Positions 32,886-44,624 of a stretch of DNA of 64,000 nucleotides are shown here, one piece after another. Both the position numbers and the translations under genes were made by a program. The stretch is from Eopsaltria australis (taxonomy: Eukaryota; Chordata; Aves; Passeriformes; Petroicidae). The notes beneath the pieces are model-generated. The model made no database searches and was not told the origin of the DNA. It saw only the letters and a list, made by a program, of their open reading frames with translations. Where the stretch lies: assembly GCA_034509425.1 (NCBI GenBank), contig JAVTVJ010001355.1, positions 124,001 to 188,000 of the forward strand, written 5' to 3'. Numbering within the stretch: position 1 is the first letter of the stretch; every line of letters starts with the position of its first letter.

Positions 32886-33599
32886 CAGCTTTCATTTGAT
32901 ATCCATGTGCTCCCATTTGAGATAACGTTCTGTGCATCATTTTCTGCATCATTTTACTGAACACCACTGCATAAAGCAAAGAGTGCATTGATGGGAAAGA
33001 GAGAACAGAATATCAAACCCAAATCAATAAATGCCTTCAAATCTCATCTTTCAGCCTTGCTTGACTTTGTTTAGGGAGGCAGGGGAGTTCCCAGGAGTGA
33101 GAGACAGCAGCACCTTTCTGGAGCATGGGGGGGGAAAAAATAAAGAGAGGAATTGGGTTTTTTTATAACCCAGGGCTATATTAATCAACAATTAGCATTC
33201 ACACCAGCCAGCTGCTCCCAGCTGTGACACACCTCAGGCTGGAGGGCAGGCAAAGCAGCCCCCAACGCTGTCCTGATTGTTCACATAAAAACCTCAGCCC
33301 GTTTCACCTTTTATGAACTGGAATATTCAGTGTCATCCCCGTATTCCAGGTGGGAAGGGAGAGGGGAGTGCTGGGCTGGGGGCACACCAGGTTCCTGCCA
33401 TCATTCGAGGAGCAGGAGGAGGTGCTGATGTGCAATGTTTTTATTGAGGCCAATCCTCAGCCAAAAGTGGGTCCAGAATTAGGTTAGTAAGCCGCTCTTT
33501 CCACACGAGCTGATGTGCCCTGGTTTTCCAAAGTGCTGAGTACCCAGCCCAGAAGTTCCCTCGTGGGGCTTGGAACTTTATTTTTGGCACCTGGTTTTA
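32886..33599. other. Unique noncoding sequence
   Basis: No gene or repeat is recognised. The block moves from C/G-rich to AT-rich DNA toward 33480. Confidence 0.45.
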
Positions 33600-34045
33600 T
33601 GGAGAGACCATCTGTGACAGCCAGCACTCGTAATTAATGCCAAGTTACATAAGCCATTCATGAATAAGCATTATTCCCCATATATTAAGCTTGCAGAGAC
33701 AGAACTGAGCTGGTATTTAGCAAGGTAGGCCTCTGAAATTGTCAATTAATGCTCCCTGACATTTTCTAAGTATGTTAATTTATATGAAAGCACTGCAGCC
33801 AACTCTGCAGAAGATAACTGCGAGCCTCAGCCATAAACTAGGAAGAAAAATGCAGTTGAGGAGCATTATGGGTGCTCTTTGTCATCCCCCTGACATAATG
33901 CACATTGTGTATGCAATGCAGGGAAGATAAACACATATATAAAGCAGGCAATTACCTCAGCTCACACAGACCATCATATTTATGGCCATTTGCAGGGTTG
34001 GATGTAATTCATTGACTTTAGGTGCTGGAGTAAATACATCACTCT
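33600..34045. other. Candidate conserved noncoding element
   Basis: AT-rich single-copy DNA dense in homeodomain and bHLH-like words: GTAATTAATGCC near 33630, TTCATGAATAAGCATTATTC near 33657, GTCAATTAATG near 33740, TATTTATGGCC near 33976. No frame longer than about 50 residues is present and no repeat family is recognised. Texture resembles long developmental enhancers, but conservation was not tested. Confidence 0.35.
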
Positions 34046-34154
34046 AACCCCACGAGCCGGGCTGTGAAACGCAGGTATCGAGATTCGCTGCCATCTGCTC
34101 GGCCACAAAAAGCTCCATCCTCCTTCCAAAGTGGTGGTCAGGGTGATGGGAAGA

Positions 34155-34252
34155 GCTGGGATGAGAGATGGGGTCAGAGATGGGATCAGAGCTGGGATCA
34201 GAGCTGGGATCAGAGATGGGATCAGAGCTGGGATCAGAGCTGGGATCAGAGC
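34155..34252. repeat. 12-bp GGGATCAGAGCT tandem repeat
   Basis: About eight units of TGGGATCAGAGC alternate with TGGGATCAGAGA and GGGGTCAGAGA. Because twelve is divisible by three, frames run through it on both strands (Ser-Asp-Pro and Trp-Asp-Gln products). Confidence 0.95.
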
Positions 34253-34435
34253 TGCTCACTGCCAGGGAATGGCAGGGAATGCAGGCAGGACACAGCAAGG
34301 AGAGGGTTAAATTTGATAAATACAGAGATTAAAAGTCTTGTCTTTTGGAAGGCAGGTCCCCCTGATGGGTGGCACTTGGAGTGGATCATGGCAGGTTCCC
34401 AGGCTGGTCATCCCTGGGTAGCAGCACAGTTCTAA

Positions 34436-34486
34436 CAGACCTTTGAAGATCTTTTCCAACCCAAACCATTCCATGATTCCGTGTTT
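34436..34486 (+). repeat. CR1 LINE terminal fragment, sense
   Basis: CAGACCTTTGAAGATCTTTT, CCAACCCAAACCATTCCATG and ATTCCGTG are the terminal bases of a CR1. The upstream 34350-34435 segment may be an older part of the same insertion. Confidence 0.8.
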
Positions 34487-34597
34487 TTGCCAGGAGATGC
34501 CCTGGTCTGAGCGTCTCACTCAGGATCAGGTGCCCAGCAGGGGCTTAAGAGGATGGAGAGCCAGATTCCACATGAATGTGAACACAGAAGAACAAGG

Positions 34598-35006
34598 TGG
34601 CTCAGCCTGGAGAGGAGAGGGATCCAGAGAGACCTCAGAGCTCCTTCCAGGGCCTGAAGGGGCTTCAGGAGAGCTGGAGAGGGACTGGGGATGAGGGATG
34701 GAGGGACAGGACAAGGAATGGAGTGACAGGACAAGGGCTGGAGGGACAGGACACAGGGAATGGTTTCCCACTGCCAGAGGGCAGGGATGGATGGGAGATT
34801 GGGAAGGAATTGTTCCCTGGGAGGGTGAGGAGGGGCTGGAATCCCCAGAGAAGCTGTGGCTGCCCCTGGATCCCTGGCAGTGTCCAAGGCCAGCTTGGAT
34901 GGGGCTTGGAGCAGCCTGGGACAGTGGGAGGTGTCCCTGCCATGGCAGGGGTGGCTCTGGATGGGCTTTAGGGTCCCTCCCAACCCAAACAATTCTGGGA
35001 TTCTCT
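34598..35006 (+). repeat. Longest CR1 LINE tail, sense
   Basis: It begins GGCTCAGCCTGGAGAGGAGA, passes GAGCTCCTTCCAGGGCCTGA and GGGGCTTCAGGAGAGCTGGA, three rounds of GGACAGGACA, GAAGCTGTGGCTGCCCCTGG and TGGGAGGTGTCCCTGCCATG, and ends CCAACCCAAACAATTCTGGGATTC. At about 410 bases it is the longest CR1 here and still lacks the reverse transcriptase end. Frames of 81-209 residues across it are shadows. Confidence 0.95.
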
Positions 35007-37316
35007 GCTCGTGCTCACCCACCCTCCCTGAGCCCAGCCAAGGGGCAGAGCTTGCAGGGTCCCTTTTCCCACAGCCCTGGCAGGAACTGGGCACTTTGGA
35101 GCCCTGGCTCAGAGCCACTTCAGCCCCAGAACCAGCCTGGGGCAATGCCAGGGACTGGGTTTCTCAGACCCTTCACCCACTGAAATTGTCACTCACATTG
35201 CACACATGACTAACGAGGGACAATTAGAGCCCAGCTCCTCTCTCCCAGTCACTCAGAGAGCCCAGGGCAGGCACACCAGTGTGCCACTTGCATTTCTGTC
35301 ATTTCACAGCCCGTTTCATCTGCTGCAAAATGGGCAAGGCAATAAAGAATCAAATCAGAGAAACCATTTAACCTCCCCGATTATGAGAGGATATATCACT
35401 CCAAACACAGCACTTCCCAGATCCTCAGTGCAGCTGGAATCAGCCTGGCTGACTCGAATCCCAAAGACATCCAGGCACGGAGCTGGGACCTGACAGCACG
35501 GGGGAGCTGGAGATGGATGTTTAGGAAATGTGGTTTTCAATAGACATTCCCAGAAATTGGAAGCGTTTTGCTGTTATATCCCCAACAATCACTGCCTATT
35601 CTATTCCATAACCAATATGAGCGCTTCCTGGAGGAGATATAACAAATGCAAAATGCTTTAAAAAAAGATTTTGAGAGTGATAAAAAACGAATTACACAAA
35701 CACAGCGAGGAAAGCGAAGAGGGAAGGGCTGCTCTACAAGAGGCACAGCTGATCCCTTCCTGTGGCATCACTTTGGGAGAGGGAAAAGGGGGGATAAATT
35801 AAGCACTTCATTCTGTAAGTAAGTTTTAAGGTAATCTGATCACAACAGCTCCCACTAGCACCATTCCAGAGCAGCAAAGGATAAAATCAATAATGAACAT
35901 CAGCATTTCCATTTTGTTTAGTGGCTCAGTAATTCAGCCACGAGAATCTGCCTTTCACTCTGGGCTTGGCCAAGGGAGGGCCAGGACTACCCCAGCTGGG
36001 ATTTCTCCAGGAATTGCTCATTTATTGCTGAACAAAGAACAACACAGCTCCAAAGGTGATGCTCTGGTGTAATTATTGGGGAGAAATATAAAGCTTTTAG
36101 GATTTAAGGCTTGATTTGATGCTGCTGGAGGTTTTGGTAGTGTTTGGTATTTCATGGTTGTCTAACATCAGGCTGCTGTTGTCTTAATCTGTCCTTGAAT
36201 ATTAAAATCTCAGACCAAAATATAATGAAACTAATACTAAAATTTCAAACTAATCCTTGTTCCCAGTGGTTTAAACAGAGAAAACAGAGATGGAGTGGAA
36301 CTCCAAACCATGGTCCTACACAAGAGGCATAGGGAATGGACACCAGGCTCTGGGGACATCACCTACACCTTTTCCCACCAGAATTTTCAGTCTCTGCTAT
36401 CAAATAATTTCATCCCACTGAAATTAGAGTGGTGCAAAACTTGTCTCAAGATTACACCCAGCACTGCCCCTGTCTACAGAGAGCAAACCTGTCCACAGTA
36501 ACCCGTGGCTCCGATATCCATCTATTTCCATGCCCACACAGCTGCCCACATCTGGGCAAAGCTCTCCTGCTCTCCTCACCCAGCTGGGGGGCCTGGAGGT
36601 GCCTCACTGTTCCCACATTTCTGAATATCCGTTCCACCCTTGTACAATGGAATTGTACCAGGACAGAGAACTGAAAATCTGCCCCTGTTGGGGCAGGGCA
36701 GCCTGGCCTTGTTTGGGTCTGAGTCCCAGTCCTGGTCCAGCTGCAGCTGGTGGTGCTGCAAGTGAAAAACAACAAAAAAGAGAAAAGGATGAATATTTTT
36801 CTTACAGCAGTCGCAGATTTCCCTGATGCCACGTGCTCTCCTTGAAGGTGCTCTGTGTGTGTTGAGCACAGGGTGGAGCAGGCAGGTTCCATCCCGTGGA
36901 GAAGCCCCAGGTGTCCCTCAGTGCAGGAGCAGTGAGACCTTTCTGCACCACTGACGAGCAAAGCATTCACTTCCAGCTGCAAAGAGAGAGTCTGGTGTGA
37001 ACTCAGAGTAATCCCACGCTGTGCACGAGCCAAGAGCTGAAAATGCTCCACACCCTGTCCTGACAACAAAGCTGATGTTCAGGAGCAGCTCCAGCAGCCT
37101 GGTTAGCTCCAGCATCCCTCAGCTGCTCTTCCAAAGCTCTGGATTCCTCTCCAGGAAAGGCCTGGCTGGGAAATGACACGGCAGATTTTGCTCTCACTGC
37201 AAGCCTGGAGTCATTTCCTCCTGTGCCAGTCCAGGCTGGGACTCTGCAGCTGCAGAGAGCAATCCAAGCACAGCCCCAGCAGCGCTGGGACCCTCTGCAA
37301 CCTCCTGGGAGAACAT
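35007..37316. other. Unique noncoding sequence, 2.3 kb
   Basis: No gene is supported. The longest frame is 205 residues (36452-37069 minus) and shows no domain. AT-rich patches lie at 35540-35700 and 35820-35960. Confidence 0.45.
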
Positions 37317-37912
37317 ATCCCATTGGGATCGCATCAGGATCCCACCAGAATCCCGCCAGAATCCCATCAGGATCCCATCAGGATCCCACCAGAATCCCAC
37401 CAGAATCCCACCAGGATCCCACCAGAATCCCACCAGAATCCCATCAGGATCCCATCAGGATCCCACCAGGATCCCATCAGGATCCCCCCAGAATCCCATC
37501 AGAATCCCATCAGGATCCCACCAGGATCCCACCAGAATCCCATCAATATTCCCACCAGGATCCCATCAGGATCCCACCAGAATCCCATCAGGATCCCATC
37601 AGAATCCTACCAGAATCCCATCAGGATCCCACCAGAATCCCACCAGAATCCTATCAGGATCCCATCAGAATCCCTCAATATCCCACCAGAATTCCATCAG
37701 AATTGCACAGAAACCCGTCAGAATCGCACCAGAATCCCATCAGAATCCCACCAGGATCCCACCAGAATCCCATCAGAATCCCACCAGGATCCCACCAGAA
37801 TCCCACCAGAATCCCATCAGAATCCCATCAGAATCCCACCAGAATCCCATCAGAATCCCATAAGAATCCCATCAGAATCCCATCAGAATCCCATAAGAAT
37901 CCCATCAGTTCC
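37317..37912. repeat. 11-bp minisatellite, ~54 units
   Basis: The unit is ATCCCACCAGA, with C/T and A/G variants such as ATCCCATCAGG. The array starts at the first CATTGGGATCGCATCAGG and stops at CCCATCAGTTCCTGCC. Three units make 33 bases, so frames of 252 and 261 residues stay open as an 11-residue Pro/Ser/His/Gln repeat. No start or end context supports a protein. Confidence 0.97.
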
Positions 37913-38675
37913 TGCCGAATTCCCTGCCTGAGAGGGAGCAGACCCAGGGATAACTCAGGAGGGGCTCAGCCTCACCGAACCCTCAGCCCTGGGGCAGAAC
38001 ACGCGTGAGCCTCAGGCCAGGGCTGGAATTTGTGCCTCAAACATCCACAATTCTCAGCACACGGGGGCACGATGGATTTTCCAGCCCACCTTAAGGGCAT
38101 TTCCAAAGAGGAAATCCCAGGAGTGAACAGAGACATCCCTGTGTGCCACACCATGAATCTCCTCAGCGTCCTTGGGCTTTGCCACGTCTCTGTTTATGGG
38201 GGAAGAGCAGAAGGCTTAACAAAACCCTTTCCAAGGAGAGAATAACAACTGCTATGTTCAAAATAAATGGGGATTTGTATAGAAAGCCATTTACTTGAAG
38301 GTGAAATATGTCCAGGCCTTAGGAAAAGCCCATTTTTCCAGATTCCATGTCTGCATTCCATGCTTCCCACTCTCCCTCTTCACTGTCATTTCCCCCATTG
38401 AGAAAAACTGAGGGAGAAAAGCAGCACAAGGAAGCTCTGCCCAGGTTTAAAATCACAGAAAAGCATTCAGAAAAGCACTCATTTTCTGAAAGGCAGCTTT
38501 CCCCTGACAATTTTCCAGCAGGGAAGACAGGAATGTCTGCAGAAGGTTAAAGCCTGGTGGTGTTCCCAAGCTCTGTTTTATTGCTGGTTTTGTGCTTGCT
38601 TCACCTCGGGCAGTTTGGGTTCAAACCCAGACAGCTGGGAAATCTGGAAACCAAGGGATGTTTGGTTCCTTTTGG
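37913..38675. other. Unique spacer between two minisatellites
   Basis: No gene or repeat is recognised. Frames of 60-71 residues occur without domains. Confidence 0.5.
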
Positions 38676-39285
38676 GGATCCATGGGATCCTGCCCTGTCC
38701 ATGTCCAACCCTCCAGGAATGAGGATTTCCATGGGATCCTGCCCTGTCCAACCCTCCAGGAACGAGGATTTCCATGGGATCCTGCCCCATCCAACCCTCA
38801 AGGAATGAGGATTTCCATGGGATCCTGCCCTGTCCGTGTCCAACCCTCCAGGAATGAGGATTTCCATGGGATCCTGCCCCATCCAACCCTCAAGGAATGA
38901 GGATTTCCATGGGATCCTGCCCTGTCCGTGTCCAAATCTCTAGGAATGAGGATTTCCATGGGATCCTGCCCTGTCCGTGTCCAAATCTCCAGGAATGAGG
39001 ATTTCTATGGGATCCTGCCCCATCCAAACCTCCAGGAATGAGGATTTCCATGGGATCCTGCCCTGTCCGTGTCCAAACCTCCAGGAATGAGGATTTCCAT
39101 GGGATCCTGCCCCATCCCTGTCCAGGAATGAGGATTTCTATGGGATCCTGCCCCATCCCTGTCCAGGAATGAAGATTTCTGTGGGATCCTGCCCCATCCA
39201 ACCCTCCAGGAATGAGGATTTCCATGGGATCCTGTCCCATCCAAACCTCCAGGAATGAGGATTTTTCCATGGGATCCTGCCCCGT
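38676..39285. repeat. 49/43-bp minisatellite, 14 units
   Basis: The phrase CCATGGGATCCTGCC recurs fourteen times from 38680 to about 39268. Long units carry a six-base GTCCGTGT-type extension (CCTGTCCGTGTCCAACC) and short units read CCCCATCCAACC, so lengths alternate near 49 and 43 bases. A shared GGAATGAGGATTTCCATGGG joins the units. Confidence 0.96.
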
Positions 39286-39927
39286 GGGAGGGGAGGGGCA
39301 GGGCTGCATGCCAGGGGAGCCGTGGGGAGCGATGGATGGATCACAGCAGGCAGCAATCTGGAGGCTGTAAAAATGAATGGGTTGTGTTTCAGTGGGTTTG
39401 ATGTGGTCGTATCATCTGTAAATTATCTACCCAGCCATTTTTCCAGTTGGCCATTATCCTGTCAGGCCGAGGGCTGCCAATTCCAGCCCTCCCCACCATA
39501 TGCAGGGCTGTAAACCTTGAAAGCAGCTGTCTCCAAAGCAAGGCAGCTCGGGAAGAATAGGAAAACAAATTACATAAAAGCAGATTAACTTCTCTTTAAC
39601 TTCCTTTAAAATATTTCTTCCCCACGGCCTCTGTAATCCCATTTTTTAAGGGAATTTGGTCTCTTTATTTGTTATTCTTATCAGTGTGACTTGAATTTAA
39701 AGCTTTATGCTTCATGTTTCTGCCCAGGGACCTGTTGTGATGATAATCCTCAGGCTTTTCCACGGTGGGAATGGCTCTTTGAGCAGTTTTCAGCCCCTTG
39801 CACTGATACTTCCCACGAGACAAAGCCAGGCAGGGAATGCTTGGTGCCCTCAGCTGAAGCTCCTCCGTGGACAGCATCAATTTTTGGACATTCTTGGGGG
39901 TTTTATTGCTTTCTCTTTTAACTTTGG
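39286..39927. other. Unique spacer between minisatellite and CR1
   Basis: No gene is recognised. AT-rich DNA with short frames. Confidence 0.45.
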
Positions 39928-40078
39928 CAGAGAAGCTGTGGCTGGATCCCTGGCAGTGCCCAAGGCCAGGGTGGACAGGGCTTGGAGCAGCCTGGGACAG
40001 TGGGAGGTGTCCCTGCCATGGGAATGGATGGGATTTAAAATTCTTTTCAACTAAAATCAATGTGGGATTCTGTCCACA
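39928..40078 (+). repeat. CR1 LINE 3' tail, sense
   Basis: CAGAGAAGCTGTGGCTGGAT, CAGTGCCCAAGGCCAGGGTG, TGGGAGGTGTCCCTGCCATG and a diverged TTCTTTTCAACTAAAATC block with ATTCTGTCC. It ends about 75 bases before the 21-bp minisatellite. Confidence 0.9.
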
Positions 40079-40151
40079 GATGAGCAGGGGAGGCACCAAA
40101 CGGGCACCAGGGGCCTGAAGGAGCAGGATCAGCCATGGGTGGTGCCCAAGG

Positions 40152-40890
40152 GCAGCGTGACCAGCACAGTGGGCAGAGTGACCAGCACAGTGGGCAGAGT
40201 GACCAGCACAGTGGACAGCGTGACCAGGACAGTGGGCAGTGTGACCAGCACGGTGAGCAGAGTGACCAGCACAGTGAGCAGAGTGACCAACACAGTGGGC
40301 AGTGTGACCAGCACAGTGGACAGTGTGACCAGCACAGTGGGCAGTGTGACCAGCACAGTGGACAGTGTGACCAGCACAGTGGGCAGTGTGACCAGCACAG
40401 TGGACAGAGTGACCAGCACAGTGAGCAGAGTGACCAACACAGTGGGCAGTGTGACCAGCACAGTGGACAGAGTGACCAGCACAGTGAGCAGCACAGTGAG
40501 CAGAGTGACCAGCACAGCACAGTGGACAGAGTGACCAGCACAGCAGTGACCAACACAGTGGGCTGTGTGACCAGCACAGTGGGCAGTGTGACCAGCACAG
40601 TGGGCAGTGTGACCAGCACAGTGAGCCAGCACAGTGGGCAGCACAGTGAGCAGAGTGACCAGCACAGTGGGCAGTGTGACCAGCACAGTGGACAGTGTGA
40701 CCAGCACAGTGGACAGAGTGACCAGCACAGTGGACAGAGTGACCAGCACAGTGGGCAGTGTGACCAGCACAGTGAGCAGTGTGACCAGCAGAGTGAGGAG
40801 TGTGACCAGCACGGTGGCCAGCATGACCAGCACAGTGAGCAGAGTGACCAGCACGGTGGCCAGCATGACCAGCCCAGTGGGCAGCTGTGG
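40152..40890. repeat. 21-bp minisatellite, ~35 units
   Basis: The unit is GTGACCAGCACAGTGGGCAGT (21 bases, 7 codons), with GGAC/GAGC and AGT/AGAG variants. Several units are shortened, for example CAGCACAGTGAGCAGCACAG near 40480 and the 40540-40560 stretch. It keeps frames of 303 (plus), 315, 301 and 444 (minus) residues open. The units are too alike and open in too many frames to be coding. Confidence 0.97.
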
Positions 40891-41815
40891 CTGCTGTTCC
40901 ACTGCCAGAATCCCGCTGGGAAGGGCTGTGCACAAGGAGGAGCCCTGAGCAAGGAGCACGCGCCGCGGGGAATCGCGTGTGGCGTGGGAGGAGAGGCACA
41001 TCGCGCCCTTGGGGACAGAAGAGATCAGAGAGTTAAAGCTGACTGAGTTCCCTGTGCCCTCTGCAATTAAAGGCAACTTGAAAGAGTTTCAGTTTGGTGA
41101 TATCATTAATTTCCCCTTCTCCTCCTCGCTCCCACTGCAGTTCAGAAGAGTCCTCCGCTGTTTGTTGACGGAGTGATGAAAGACTGAGCTGGAGAGACCC
41201 AAGAAAAGGAAAGTTGGAAAAGTTTTCAGCCCTTTCATCAGCTCTTTAAACAATGTTCAGAAAAAAAACATGAGAGACAGGCTGTGCTTGAGAGAAATGC
41301 TGTAATGAGAGCTGCGTGCAGTGGGCTCTGCTGTCCAAATGTGACTCCAATCCTCGCAGCCCCGCGTCGTGTGAAGATTTACTTGGCGATTTTGTCACCA
41401 ACAAGGCTGTTAAGACACACATTTATACTTATCCAGTTCTTTTTCTTACTTGCTAAGGAAAAAACCTGCTCTGGTGCATCAGCCAGGTAGGAAATGTGGC
41501 ATGTAAGAGTTTAAAAATGAATGTATGTGCACATATGTGTGGCAGGAATGCAGGGGTCTCAGGGAGAAGGGATTGTATGTGTCAAGATACAGAATAAAAC
41601 CTGCTCAGAGCACCCCACACCCAAATATTCCCACAGATTTCTGCCCTGTGTTTCTTCTCCTGTAATTCCTTGCATTCTTGTCCTGTGGCTGGAAGGAAAC
41701 TGAGTCTTGGTGACCCCCAGGATGGTCCTGTAGGGGATGGGAGGGGTTCCACACCAACAGCCCAGCTCGTGTAGAATGCCCTTGCCTGGAATTGCTTTTA
41801 AGTCTCATTTTCCAC
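40891..41815. other. Unique noncoding sequence
   Basis: No gene is recognised. A brief CpG-rich patch, CACGCGCCGCGGGGAATCGC, lies at 40958-40977. Confidence 0.45.
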
Positions 41816-41892
41816 AAAATCCCAGAATCCCAGAATGGTTTGGATTGGGAGGAACTCAAAGCTCATCCAGTTCCAACCCCCTGCCAGGAGCT
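41816..41892 (-). repeat. CR1 LINE terminal fragment, antisense
   Basis: AAAATCCCAGAATCCCAGAA, GGTTTGGATTGGGAGGAACT and CATCCAGTTCCAACCCCCTG form the last ~75 bases of a CR1 on the minus strand. Confidence 0.9.
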
Positions 41893-44624
41893 AAAAGGAT
41901 GATTGGGATCCGTGGCGCAGGAAGGGTTAAAACGAGAATCCAATTAGGAAGAAATCCTAATTATTTCAGCAATCAAAAGCAGTGACTCACCTTCTGACGG
42001 AGCCGACAGATGCCATCAGCACAGACATTTTCCTTGTTTATTTTCTTGCCTTCTCAGACTGGGAGGAGAACGTGGGGGATCCCATTCCAGGCCATCTGGC
42101 ATTAGTGTGAAAAATACAGTGCGAGCTATTCCACAGTTGTCTCAGCAGCTCCCTTCTGGATGACAAATTCCCATATTCTCATGACAGCTTTGGGTTTTTT
42201 CCAAGCTCTGCCCACCCATGATACAACCCCAGGAGATCTGTCCATTTACAACCCCAGCCCAAACTTCAGGTGCCTTTTGAAAAGGGGGGGTCCAGTGAAT
42301 AATTTTTGGTCAGAAGTGAGAATTTTAAATGCTGGGCTCACAGGGGGTGAGGCTGGTGCTGGGCAGGTGTTGCCTGAGGGTTTCCCTTGAGGGATTCAGG
42401 TGCTGGTAGGTGATGGTGAGCATGGGCTGATCATCAGGGACAAGCCCAAGCTTGGCTGGCGATGCTGCATTTTTGCACCTTGCCAAGCACTACAAATTTG
42501 GCCCAAACGTGGTGTAACCACATCATCATCCCACTCTCTGCAGAGAGCAGGCCAGGAAAGCTGAGTTCAGCCTGAGGTGACATTTCAGGCACCACGCTCT
42601 CCTTGGCACCTGCAGCTGCCTCCACTCCACCCTGCATTTGTGTCAGAAAAATGAGAAGTAGCTCCTATCCCAATTTCCTTCTCCTCGTCTCACTCAGAGC
42701 TGCTCCATGAATCGCCCTGGACACACCAAGGAGGCAGCTGTGGGAGCCTGAGGAGCTCTGCGTGCCCAGGAACTGTCTCCTAGCAATGGGGAAAATGTAA
42801 AAACCCCAAAATAACTCCTCCTTCCATTCCTCGTCAGTGACTCACGCTGTACAACACGGGCTTTGGGGTTTTGTTGGGGTTTTTGTCCTTTCTTACAGCA
42901 AACCCGCTCGTCCTGCGCGTGTGGGGTGGAATGAGGCTTGGCAAAGGGCACAGAATTTGGGAATTTGCCTGAATTTGGGAAGGCAGGAGCATCCCAGGTG
43001 TTCCCACAAGCTGGATGCAGCTCACAGCCTGCTGACACACCAGAGGAAGCTGTGGCAGCTGGGATGATTTGCAGTTACGAGGCATTTTGCACAACTGAGC
43101 AGGGAAACCACCAACTCTGCTGCTGTGTCCCACCAACACTCAGAGGGTGCTTTGCAAAACAGAGGGGAAATGGTTTTGGACGTGTTTTGTGTTTGGGAAT
43201 GGGGAATAACCACATTCCAGGTGTCTGAAGTGGGTGTGAGGTGGTGTCTGGCCTGACAGGGGTTTTAGCAGCAGTGCTGAATAAAAAAGGAGCAGGTTTC
43301 CTGTTCTGCTGTTGGATTTACACCATCCCACAGCCAAGCTGTCATGAAGGACTGTGGAATTGTCCAGGACAGAAAGAATTATTTGAAAACCAAACACACA
43401 CAGCTGAATGGCCAGATCTCAGTCCCAGAAGTACCCAGACACGTTTCTAAGCCTCCCCCCATTATTGTCTTATCTTTCTCTTTTCCTGAATAATCCTCAC
43501 CCTCTGCTTCTGATTGAAAAATACCTAAAAATAGTTGTGGAGAAGAACTCTAATGAATTATGCAATGGACATATGCTCTCCCATCAAATCTTGGTGTTTA
43601 CTTTATCTGATGTCATGCAGAAGATTGAAGGCTGGGGCTGTGCTGGGAATGATCCCAGCTCTGCTGTGGGATTCTAGGTCACATCCCTTCATCTCTGCTC
43701 AGGCGTGGGAGCACCTGGGAGAGCAGATGGCTGGACAATGTAGCTGTGGCTGGTGGTTTAATTTCCCTGGATTAAGGAGCAAGTACTGTGCAAGGAGTTT
43801 GATTTGCTAAAGATGCAGCAGCAACCCTGGCACGGGAAAACCTTCCCCAGCTCCAAGGCTGAGCCTTCTCAGAGCTTCTGGTAGCACTGCAAATCTCCAG
43901 GCAGCTCATCCACCAGTCACTTCCCAGTTATTGCCATTTTTATTGCCTATCTCTGAGAATTATCCAGCCAAAAAAAAAAGAGAGACAATTTAAAATCCAC
44001 CTTCCAGCCACGCAGAGCGTGAAGCGCCTTGTCCTGGAGTGACTGTAAAAAAAAGGGGAGAACAAAGATCTTTCCATTGTTTTATAATTCCTTCTGCCTG
44101 CTCCTCCTCACCGTGGTGAATCAGATTTCAGACCTGCTGGCTCCAAAGCAAGGCTGCTTCCAGAACATCTTCATCATCTTCATCTTTTCCTAGGTCTGAT
44201 GCAGGGGATGCAGCACAAACCTGGCTCTCTCCTGCTGCTGTGGCCCAGGTGAGCTGGCTGCCAGCCACCTCAGCAGCTCCTGCCTCCCAAACCCTGCTCA
44301 AAACCACAGCTGGAGCTCCTCAGGAAGTCACAGCTGGCAGCACCAAGCCCTGAGAACTCTTAATCTTAACAACCATCTCCCACCAGGAGTTGTTGAGGCT
44401 GAACTTGGACAAATCTTGTCCTGAGCAGTAAATTAAGAATGAAGGATCATCCTGGAAAAAGAACTGCTAACCTTAACAGCTTCAATCTGACACAAATTAA
44501 TTAGCAACAACAGCAAAAAAAAACAACAAACCCTCACTATTTCAGAGATGAATACATGGGGGTAAATTGATTCCAAGTATAACTCCATTGCCTTCCACTG
44601 AAATCCATTAGGAGTGGATTTAGC
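41893..44624. other. Unique noncoding sequence, 2.7 kb
   Basis: No gene or interspersed repeat is recognised. Frames of 60-114 residues overlap on both strands. Short A-runs occur at 43971-43979 and 44047-44054. Confidence 0.45.

Noticed and set aside
37173..38008. 252- and 261-residue Pro/His/Ser-rich proteins
   Set aside because: Two overlapping frames of the same 11-bp array give the same peptide in shifted phase. This is a repeat effect, not coding.
38676..39285. CRISPR-like regular repeats
   Set aside because: The whole unit is conserved with no unique spacers, and the setting is vertebrate. It is a minisatellite; the same applies at 5328-5725.
39665..41046. Long frames of 444, 315, 303 and 301 residues
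   Set aside because: All are carried by the 21-bp array, whose unit has no stop in several frames. They are open on both strands and have no domain.
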